DNA of 5,063 bases, taken from an uncultured Ruminiclostridium sp. (GTDB lineage: Bacteria; Bacillota; Clostridia; Oscillospirales; Ruminococcaceae). Position numbers and translations under genes: made by a program. Location of the stretch: NCBI GenBank assembly GCA_910585505.1, contig CAJUFF010000171.1:1-5063 (forward strand). Reading direction: 5' to 3'. Positions 1-5,010 of this stretch are shown here, one piece after another. The notes beneath the pieces were generated by a model. It ran no database searches and was not told the DNA's origin. It saw nothing but the letters and a program-made list of their open reading frames with translations. Position 1 is the stretch's first letter. Every line of letters begins with the position of its first letter.

Positions 1-50
1 AAAAAGCTGACTGCGCGTCTGCACGACAATCTTTGTGCGGTATTGCCTTA
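1..50 (-). repeat. Partial copy (A) of a dispersed MITE-like repeat, type-1 end
   Basis: Read on the minus strand, this stretch starts with TAAGGCAATACCGCACAAAG at position 50 and runs off the left edge. Its reverse complement matches positions 225-274 over 50 bases with three mismatches. It therefore appears to be the same end of the same element as the complete copy at 225-564, in inverted orientation, with the rest of the element lying left of the window. The two copies are about 174 bp apart. No ORF of note lies in it. Confidence 0.75.
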
Positions 51-111
51 AAAAAGACAAACGGAAACAAACTCGCGGTAAAATAGACTAATCCGATATT
101 CTATAATATAA

Positions 112-140
112 AGTATAGCATACGCCCGCATAAAAAGCAA
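112..140 (-). promoter_or_regulatory. Leftward sigma-A promoter, extended -10
   Basis: On the minus strand there is a -35 box TTGCTT (140-135), a 17-bp spacer and a -10 box TATACT (117-112) preceded by TGC, which gives an extended -10. Transcription would start near 105 and run left through repeat copy A and out of the window. The gene it serves is not visible. It is divergent from the promoter at 196-224. Confidence 0.55.
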
Positions 141-195
141 GGTATAAACATAAGATTTCGCTATATTTTCACGAATGAAAAAATTTTTTTCGCGC

Positions 196-224
196 TTGTT
201 TTTTATGTGAAATCATGGTATAAT
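196..224 (+). promoter_or_regulatory. Sigma-A promoter reading into repeat copy B and the DUF6106-like gene
   Basis: TTGTTT (196-201), a 17-bp spacer and a perfect TATAAT (219-224) with an upstream TGG make an extended -10 promoter. The repeat element begins at 225, directly after the -10 box, so the start site (about 231) lies inside the element. The leader to the ATG at 589 would be about 358 nt and would contain almost the whole repeat. No other strong promoter was seen between here and 589. Confidence 0.65.
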
Positions 225-564
225 TAAGGCAATGCCGCACAAAGATTGTCGTGCAGACACGCAGTCGGCTTTTTCGTCAGATTGTCCGAAACGACGCGGG
301 AATACCGGCGTATTTCAAGGAGTTTTGGGCAAAAATGGCTGAAAATAGAACCTGTTCACATAAGAATGGTGCGTGGATTTTTGACTAGATTTTGCCGGGG
401 ACAAGGCAAAATTTTGCAGGCTTGCTGTCGCAAGTCAAGAAATTTTAACGCAGTCATCGGTAAAATGTGCCAAAAAGACGCGTGCCAATTCCTATGTGGA
501 CAGGTTCTATGCAAGCGCATACGCGGCAAAGCGCGCAGCGCAGTCTTTGCGCGGTGTTGCCATA
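225..564 (+). mobile_element. Complete MITE-like dispersed repeat (copy B), about 340 bp
   Basis: The ends are imperfect terminal inverted repeats: 225-246 against the reverse complement of 543-564 matches at 17 of 22 positions (TAAGGCAA..CCGC.CAAAGA). The type-1 end (225-274) recurs inverted at 1-50, and the type-2 end (512-564) recurs inverted at 5011-5063. The centre is a second, long imperfect inverted repeat: 347-402 pairs with 453-508, with 19 of 21 matches in its outer part (347-367 with 488-508). A small hairpin lies at 420-435. The trinucleotide AAT flanks both sides (222-224 and 565-567), a possible but weak target duplication. There is no transposase, so any movement would need one supplied in trans. 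A 107-codon open frame crosses it but has no plausible start signal or protein character. The function is unknown. Confidence 0.7.
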
Positions 565-588
565 AATAAAGCGAAGGGAAACAGAGCA

Positions 589-1137
589 ATGGATCATTAC
601 AACGAACAGCTTATTCGCAAGCTCAGCGAGCCGAAGGATATTTTTTTAAGGATACTTATATGTTTTCTTACTTCGGTTGTGATATTCATATGTGTGGGCG
701 CAATGATACTTTTCGGTTTTCCCATGCTGCTTATAATAGCGGCGGGAGCGTGCTACTTGGCATATCTTCTTTTAAGCGGCACTTTTACCGAATATGAGTA
801 TATAGTTACCAACAATGACTTGGATATTGACAAGATTTCGGGAAAGAGAAAGCGCAAAAGGCTTATTACGGTTAAGCTAAACACCGTAAAGAGCTGGGGT
901 GAATACACGGGAAAGTCGGATCCCGGCGCTAACGCAACGGTTATGGCAAGCGACGCCACCGGCAGGAATATATGGTATCTGGACGCGGAGCATGAGAAAT
1001 ACGGAAAGGTAACGGTGCTTTTCACGCCGTCGGCGGAAACGGTTTACAATATCAATTTCGGGGTTCCCCATTCGGTGAGAAAAAAGCTGGAAACCGCAGA
1101 GGAACGGCAGGAAAAAGAAACGACCGATAACGCATAA
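589..1137 (+). CDS. DUF6106-like two-helix membrane protein
   Basis: This 182-residue protein has no known function. Residues 1-17 are hydrophilic. Two hydrophobic segments follow at about 18-42 and 44-63, separated by a short G-F-P turn, and the rest (64-182) is a soluble domain. The segment from 68, EYEYIVTNNDLDIDKI, followed by a basic run KRKRKR, matches my recollection of the clostridial DUF6106 family; this is recognition by eye, not a search. The topology suggests a hairpin membrane anchor with a cytoplasmic domain, the basic run lying just inside. The tail is charged and rich in E and K. I chose ATG 589 because GAAGGG (573-578) lies about 10 bp upstream. The in-frame ATG at 496 sits inside the repeat, has no good ribosome binding site and would add 31 residues of repeat-encoded sequence. 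The gene is monocistronic, driven by the promoter at 196-224 through a long repeat-containing leader. Confidence 0.82.
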   Translation: MDHYNEQLIRKLSEPKDIFLRILICFLTSVVIFICVGAMILFGFPMLLIIAAGACYLAYLLLSGTFTEYEYIVTNNDLDIDKISGKRKRKRLITVKLNTVKSWGEYTGKSDPGANATVMASDATGRNIWYLDAEHEKYGKVTVLFTPSAETVYNINFGVPHSVRKKLETAEERQEKETTDNA

Positions 1138-1197
1138 AAAGAATATGCTATAGCAATCCAACAAAAAGATAAACAAATAGGAGCGAAGCGACTAATT

Positions 1198-1267
1198 GTC
1201 CTTTCCGCTTCCCTTTCGGACTCCGAAAGGGAAGTAGGGGAGTCCAAAGGACGGGGGCAACGCCCCC
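1198..1267 (+). terminator. G/C-rich double hairpin after the DUF6106-like gene; possible terminator or repeat
   Basis: An outer stem (1198-1204 GTCCTTT with 1246-1252 AAAGGAC) encloses a perfect 12-bp hairpin with a 3-nt loop (1208-1219 with 1223-1234). It is followed directly by a second hairpin, GGGGGC/GCCCCC (1253-1258 with 1262-1267). A run of T (1280-1285) lies 13 nt further on, too far for a classic intrinsic terminator. The block is much richer in G/C than the DNA on either side and is preceded by GAGCGAAGCGAC (1181-1192), which gives it the look of a dispersed repeat. It lies 60 bp past the stop codon and could stop or protect the upstream mRNA. Confidence 0.45.
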
Positions 1268-1299
1268 AAAGCCTGTGTGTTTTTTGCACTGTTGTAATT

Positions 1300-1329
1300 T
1301 TGTTTAAGCTTTTTTTGGATTGTTATAAT
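1300..1329 (+). promoter_or_regulatory. Sigma-A promoter for the structured RNA region
   Basis: TTGTTT (1300-1305), an 18-bp spacer and a perfect TATAAT (1324-1329), preceded by TGT as an extended -10. The start site would be about 1336, one base before the first hairpin (1337-1363). No ORF or ribosome binding site follows for the next 600 bp, and the next gene is on the opposite strand, so the product is expected to be a noncoding RNA. Confidence 0.65.
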
Positions 1330-1335
1330 ATCAAT

Positions 1336-1946
1336 ATTTAATCAAGTTTTGGACTTGATTAAAATCACACCCGAAGCGCTATTTTTAAATCATTCAAAAA
1401 TTTCATTTTGTCTATAGTATGATTTAAAAATAGTATAAAATTGCACCGTAAGATAACATTTGGTTATCCATATTATTTGTTTATACCTTGACCAAAGATC
1501 AGAACCGCGCTTTAAAATACTCACAAAACACGGAAAGCCGTAATCCCGTATTAACAAAGGTGATTACAGCTTTCCGTGTTCCGTTGGAATTATACTAATC
1601 TCTGTTTTGGCTGTAGACAAAATATAACAAAGTCTACAGTCAAAACAGAGTTACACCCTCAACACTAATATCGGTTTAATACTGTTAACCAATTAAAAAT
1701 TGGAAAAATGGTTTTTAATTGGTTAACAGTGTTTCGGGTGTAATAACCATTTTGACTATGATTTTATCCTGTGTCAAAATGGTTATTAGTATAAAAAGCT
1801 ATTTTATCCACTTTTTAAACCGACGTAATATTCACAGCTTAAAAAGGGGTTTTATCCTAAGCACTAATCTTTGATCATACGCATTATTACCTTGATAAAA
1901 AATTAGCGTTAAAAAAGCGCTCCAAAGGTAAATACCTTGAAGCGCT
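1336..1946 (+). ncRNA. Putative large structured noncoding RNA (class unassigned)
   Basis: No credible ORF exists here on either strand, yet the region is nearly filled with compatible helices. In order: hairpin 1337-1347/1353-1363; stem 1374-1379/1507-1512 closing a three-way junction that holds hairpin 1380-1393/1419-1432 and stem 1433-1439/1480-1486 with its inner hairpin 1452-1457/1463-1468; hairpin 1527-1545/1562-1580 (18 of 19); stem 1590-1599/1785-1794 (10 bp, perfect) closing a four-way junction of hairpin 1600-1618/1632-1650 (18 of 19), stem 1651-1658/1736-1743 with perfect 19-bp hairpin 1681-1699/1712-1730, and hairpin 1744-1756/1773-1785; hairpin 1811-1818/1839-1846; hairpin 1860-1877/1893-1910 (15 of 18). 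Neighbouring helices abut with almost no unpaired bases. A promoter sits directly upstream. The 3-prime end is uncertain; the last hairpin (1916-1946) is shared with the convergent terminator. Length and form resemble the ROOL/GOLLD/OLE type of large ornate RNA, but I see no diagnostic sequence for any of them. An untranscribed hairpin array is the alternative. Confidence 0.68.
1911..1946 (-). terminator. Intrinsic terminator of the EF-G-like gene
   Basis: On the minus strand, AGCGCTTCAAGGTA (1946-1933) pairs with TACCTTTGGAGCGCT (1930-1916) with one bulge and one G-U pair. It is followed at once by six T (1916-1911). It begins 18 bp past the stop codon. On the plus strand the same hairpin is followed by CAATATTTAATAT, a poor T tract, so it would be at best a weak terminator for the convergent RNA. 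Confidence 0.85.
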
Positions 1947-1964
1947 CAATATTTAATATATTAT

Positions 1965-4031
1965 TTACCCTTCATACTCGCTGAACTTGGGCGCGTTGGC
2001 GATAACCTCCGCCTCCAGATTGGAGGGCAGCTGTTCGTATCTGACAAATTCCATGGTAAATCCGCCCATACCTCTGGTCATTTGTCGTACAACGGTGGCA
2101 AAATCGCCCGTTTCAGCCATAGGCAGCTCGGCGGAAATCTCGGTGATTCCGCTGCCAACGGGGTTCATGCCGAGAACGGCGCCTCTGCGCTTATTGATAA
2201 CGCCCATGATATCGCCGGTGTTGTCGTCGGGAACCATTATGGAAAGGCTCATAATAGGCTCAAGCAAGCAGGGGGAAGCCTGCTGCAGACCCGCTTTATA
2301 CGCAATGTGTGCCGCCATCTTGAACGCCTGCTCCGAGCTGTCAACAGGATGATAGGAGCCGTCAAACAGAGTAGCCTTAAGACGTACCACGGGATATCCC
2401 GCCAGAACGCCGTGAGCAATGCTTTCCAGCAAGCCCTTTTCAACCGCAGGGAAGTAGTTCTTGGGAACGCTTCCGCCAACAACTCTTTCGGCAAATACCA
2501 GTTCGTCGGTGTCGCCGGGCTCAAATTCCATTTTAACATGACCGTATTGTCCGTGACCGCCCGACTGCTTCTTGTGCTTTCCTTCAACGCTGACCTTCTT
2601 GCGGATTGTCTCACGGTAAGCTATGATAGGCTGAGACAGCTCAACGTCAACACCGAACTTGGTCTTAAGCTTCTGTACGGAAACTTCTATATGCTGTTCG
2701 CCCATACCGCCTATAATGCGCTGATGGGTCTCATGATTGTGGTTGTAAGAAAGGGTAAGGTCTTCCTCCAGCAATCGCCTTAAGGCGGTGCCCAATTTGC
2801 CCTCGTCGCCCTTGTTTACCGCGGCTATCCCCTTGAAAAAGCAGGGCTGAGGAAACAGAATGGGAACATACTGACTTACGTTGGAGGGATCGCAAAGTGT
2901 GTCGTTTGTGTTGGCGTTAAGCTTTGTAACAACAACAATATCACCCGCACATGCTTCGGTCATTTCCTCCTGCTTCTTTCCCTTAAGAGTAAGAAGCTTG
3001 CCGGGCTTTTCGGATTCACCCGTTGTGGCGTTCACAATGGGTGAATTAACATTTAACCTACCCTGAACAACCTTTATAAAGCTCATTTTGCCTACAAACG
3101 GATCGGCAACCGTCTTGAATACAAAAGCGGAAAGAGGTTTGTCCTCCTCATACTTGATATACTCTTCCTTCTTGGGCTCTCCGGGACGCTCCGAAGCGCT
3201 GGGAAGCATATAAACTATGGTGTCCAACAGCATATCCACCGATGCCAGCGTATCGCCGGAACAGCATACCACGGGTGTTATTACACCCTGATCAATGCCG
3301 TCGTGAATACCCTTTACGATTTCTGCAAAAGTAAAGTCCTCGCCTTCGTTCTCGAAGTATCTCATCATTAAATCTTCATCGGTTTCGGCAATAGCCTCGG
3401 CCATGGCGGCTCTTAAGCCTTTAAGGCGGTTTTCGGAGGCGGGCATTTCCACTTCCTTGCGCTTTCCGCCCTCGCTGTACTCATAAGCCTTCATTTCAAG
3501 AAGGTTTATGTAGCTCTCAACCTTGCCGTATTTATCGAAAGGAACAACTATCGGACAGATAGTAGGTCCGAAGTTGGTCTTAAGCTCTTCAAGACAGCGA
3601 TAGAAGTTGGAGTTTTCCTCTTCCATTCTGGTGACAACGAACATACTTGCCTTTTTACGGCTCTTTGCCTCGTTATAAGCTTTGATGGTACCCACCTGAA
3701 CGCCATCCTTAGCGGGCAGAGTGATTATCACACTCTCCGCGGCTCTTATACCCTCCAGCATTTCACCCACATAGTCAAACTGACCGGGCGTGTCGAGAAT
3801 ATTAATCTTTACATCCTTCCACTCGGCATATGCCAGAGCCGCATTAAGGGATATCTTTCGCTTGATCTCGTCGGGATCGAAGTCACAAACGGTGCTTCCG
3901 TCCGCCACCTTACCCATTCTGTCGAGTCCGCCGCTTACATACATCAAGCTTTCGGCGAGAGAGGTTTTGCCGCTTCCGCCGTGACCTGCCAACGCAATAT
4001 TTCTTATGTTGTTACACTTATATGGTTTCAT
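1965..4031 (-). CDS. Elongation factor G-like translation GTPase
   Basis: A 688-residue protein, close to the usual length of EF-G (about 690-700). It has the full EF-G domain order: G domain (about 7-285), domain II (298-390), domain III (about 391-465, with GGMGEQHIEV at 440-449), domain IV (466-600, with GGHGQYGHV at 490-498) and domain V (600-688). EF-G moves mRNA and tRNA on the ribosome or splits ribosomes after termination. This copy is probably an EF-G-like paralogue, not the housekeeping fusA, for three reasons: the G motifs are divergent (P-loop GHGGSGKT 16-23 intact, but DTPGQ at 80-84 for DTPGH and TRME at 134-137 for NKxD), switch I reads KRKISL (57-62) in place of the RGITI type, and no rpsL, rpsG or tuf lies nearby. 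ATG 4031 is chosen from GGAGG (4043-4039) seven bases upstream. An upstream in-frame ATG at 4121 would precede the promoter's start site. Its exact role on the ribosome is not evident. Confidence 0.9.
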   Translation of the reverse strand: MKPYKCNNIRNIALAGHGGSGKTSLAESLMYVSGGLDRMGKVADGSTVCDFDPDEIKRKISLNAALAYAEWKDVKINILDTPGQFDYVGEMLEGIRAAESVIITLPAKDGVQVGTIKAYNEAKSRKKASMFVVTRMEEENSNFYRCLEELKTNFGPTICPIVVPFDKYGKVESYINLLEMKAYEYSEGGKRKEVEMPASENRLKGLRAAMAEAIAETDEDLMMRYFENEGEDFTFAEIVKGIHDGIDQGVITPVVCCSGDTLASVDMLLDTIVYMLPSASERPGEPKKEEYIKYEEDKPLSAFVFKTVADPFVGKMSFIKVVQGRLNVNSPIVNATTGESEKPGKLLTLKGKKQEEMTEACAGDIVVVTKLNANTNDTLCDPSNVSQYVPILFPQPCFFKGIAAVNKGDEGKLGTALRRLLEEDLTLSYNHNHETHQRIIGGMGEQHIEVSVQKLKTKFGVDVELSQPIIAYRETIRKKVSVEGKHKKQSGGHGQYGHVKMEFEPGDTDELVFAERVVGGSVPKNYFPAVEKGLLESIAHGVLAGYPVVRLKATLFDGSYHPVDSSEQAFKMAAHIAYKAGLQQASPCLLEPIMSLSIMVPDDNTGDIMGVINKRRGAVLGMNPVGSGITEISAELPMAETGDFATVVRQMTRGMGGFTMEFVRYEQLPSNLEAEVIANAPKFSEYEG

Positions 4032-4038
4032 TCGCCAA

Positions 4039-4043
4039 CCTCC
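4039..4043 (-). promoter_or_regulatory. Ribosome binding site fixing the EF-G-like start
   Basis: GGAGG on the minus strand, seven bases before ATG 4031. It decides in favour of the 688-residue product over a 718-residue reading whose extra 30 residues resemble no EF-G N terminus. Confidence 0.85.
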
Positions 4044-4104
4044 GGAAAATAATTTAGCATTTAAGAAGTTATCCTTTATAATTACTTTTAAATACGTTGA
4101 TATA

Positions 4105-4133
4105 ATTATACTATAACTCAAAGAAAAAATCCA
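4105..4133 (-). promoter_or_regulatory. Probable promoter of the EF-G-like gene
   Basis: A perfect TATAAT -10 (4110-4105) with a weak -35 TGGATT (4133-4128) at 17-bp spacing. Transcription would start near 4098, giving a leader of about 67 nt. The -35 match is only three of six, so the call rests on the -10 box and the position. Confidence 0.5.
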
Positions 4134-4292
4134 GTCTATTTTTGTATTTTTTTCATATCAAGCATAAAATAAACGGTTAGATTTTTGGCAACTTCTTACA
4201 AAAAAGCGTAAAAATCACAAAAAAATGCCAAATATTATGTAAAAATAAAACAAAATAATTTGTAAAAAATAAATAAAATTACAATACCGTAA
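4134..4292. other. A/T-rich divergent intergenic spacer
   Basis: Between the EF-G-like promoter and the phosphoribosyltransferase promoter the DNA is very A/T-rich, with many short A and T runs, and holds no ORF. The only structure seen is a 6-bp inverted repeat, AATTAC (4277-4282) and GTAATT (4289-4294), which overlaps the -35 box of the rightward promoter by two bases. It could be an operator but is too short to claim as one. Confidence 0.4.
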
Positions 4293-4321
4293 TTGATTTT
4301 TTTAGTTCAATGTGTTATTAT
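4293..4321 (+). promoter_or_regulatory. Sigma-A promoter of the phosphoribosyltransferase-like gene
   Basis: TTGATT (4293-4298), a 17-bp spacer and TATTAT (4316-4321), preceded by TGT as an extended -10. The start site would be near 4328, leaving a short leader of about 34 nt with no room for a riboswitch. An overlapping TATAAA (4321-4326) is an alternative -10 but has no -35 partner. Confidence 0.65.
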
Positions 4322-4361
4322 ATAAATAGCAAAAAACCATTAACCGAAAGGGGAAAAATCT

Positions 4362-5000
4362 ATGGAAACACGTACCAAAGAAATCACCTACGCAAAAAAC
4401 AAGAAGATAAAACTCGGCGTTATTCCGGGGCATTTCGCCACTAACCACTCTCATGTAAATTATTATATCGACCTAAACAAAATGAAGCGCAAGCTTAAAA
4501 ACGCCAAGGAAACGGCTGAAGTGCTGGCAAGCATTTACAGCAATACACCTATTGATACGATAGTATGCCTTGAGGGCACGCAGATGATAGGAGCGTTTCT
4601 CGCCGAAGCCCTCAGCAGCGGCTCCAACCATTCTATCAATTACGACTCGGACATATGCGTAATAACACCCGAACTGGACAGCAACAATCAGATGATCTTC
4701 CGCGACGACACTCAGCCCATGATCTGGGGCAAGCGCGTTTTGCTGCTTATCTCCAGCGCTTCTACCGGCTGGACAATCGAAAGATCCATGAGCTGCCTCA
4801 GATATTACAGCGGCGAGCTGGTAAGCGTTGCGGCTTTGTTCAGCGCTATTGACGAAGTTGCGGGCATCAAAATCAACTCCATCTTTACTCCGGAGGACGT
4901 TCCCGGCTATGAGAGCCATTCCCCCGCCGAGTGCCCAATGTGCAAGAACAAACAGAAAGTCGACGCACTTATTAACGCTTTCGGTTACTCAAAAATATGA
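4362..5000 (+). CDS. Phosphoribosyltransferase-like protein with degenerate PRPP loop
   Basis: A 212-residue soluble protein resembling type I phosphoribosyltransferases, the orotate phosphoribosyltransferase group in particular. These enzymes transfer ribose-5-phosphate from PRPP to a base. The fold is suggested by the alternating hydrophobic strands and by VLLLISSASTGWT at 126-138, in the position of the PRPP loop (VLxVDDVxTTGGT). Here the two acidic residues are replaced by I130 and S131, although the T-G-x-T end is kept. The N terminus holds GHFATNHSHVNYYID (23-37), and a block DTIVCLEGTQMIGAFLAE lies at 65-82. CPMC (191-194) near the C terminus could bind a metal with other ligands or form a disulfide. 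I recall similar proteins in clostridial gut genomes annotated as orotate phosphoribosyltransferases, so the change is probably a family trait and not decay. Catalysis is doubtful, and no pyr genes are adjacent. ATG 4362 follows AAAGGGG (4347-4353) by eight bases. Confidence 0.75.
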   Translation: METRTKEITYAKNKKIKLGVIPGHFATNHSHVNYYIDLNKMKRKLKNAKETAEVLASIYSNTPIDTIVCLEGTQMIGAFLAEALSSGSNHSINYDSDICVITPELDSNNQMIFRDDTQPMIWGKRVLLLISSASTGWTIERSMSCLRYYSGELVSVAALFSAIDEVAGIKINSIFTPEDVPGYESHSPAECPMCKNKQKVDALINAFGYSKI

Positions 5001-5010
5001 GGACAAGCAT

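Noticed and set aside
246..569. A 107-codon plus-strand open frame across the repeat.
   Set aside because: It lies wholly within the repeat and the few bases after it, is rich in Cys and Arg with no domain character, has no ribosome binding site and overlaps inverted-repeat structure.
496..588. N-terminal extension of the DUF6106-like gene from an ATG at 496.
   Set aside because: The added residues are encoded by the repeat; ATG 589 has a ribosome binding site and gives the expected family start.
1527..1788. Integron attC array or CRISPR-like repeats in the hairpin region.
   Set aside because: The hairpin arms differ in sequence, spacing is irregular, no attC core pairs or integrase are visible, and there are no cassettes with ORFs.
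1594..1868. ACTAAT repeated between hairpins (1594, 1664, 1863, and inverted at 1785) as a possible binding-site array.
   Set aside because: The first and the inverted copy are explained by the 10-bp closing stem; the others are short matches in A/T-rich DNA.
1490..1876. A second pseudoknot pairing 1490-1499 with 1867-1876.
   Set aside because: Nine of ten bases pair, but the downstream part is better used by hairpin 1860-1877/1893-1910; probably chance.
2082..2783. A 233-codon plus-strand frame opposite the EF-G-like gene.
   Set aside because: It is antisense to conserved EF-G domains III-V and is explained by their codon use; it has no recognisable domain.
1965..4031. Tetracycline-resistance ribosomal protection protein (Tet(M) type).
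   Set aside because: Those proteins are near 640 residues with normal DTPGH and NKxD motifs; this one has EF-G length and EF-G-like domain IV and V motifs.
4032..4121. Thirty-residue N-terminal extension of the EF-G-like protein.
   Set aside because: It starts upstream of the likely transcription start, lacks a ribosome binding site and does not resemble an EF-G N terminus; GGAGG supports ATG 4031.
4473..4919. A 148-codon minus-strand frame opposite the phosphoribosyltransferase-like gene.
   Set aside because: A shadow of the real gene, with no start signal and no family resemblance.
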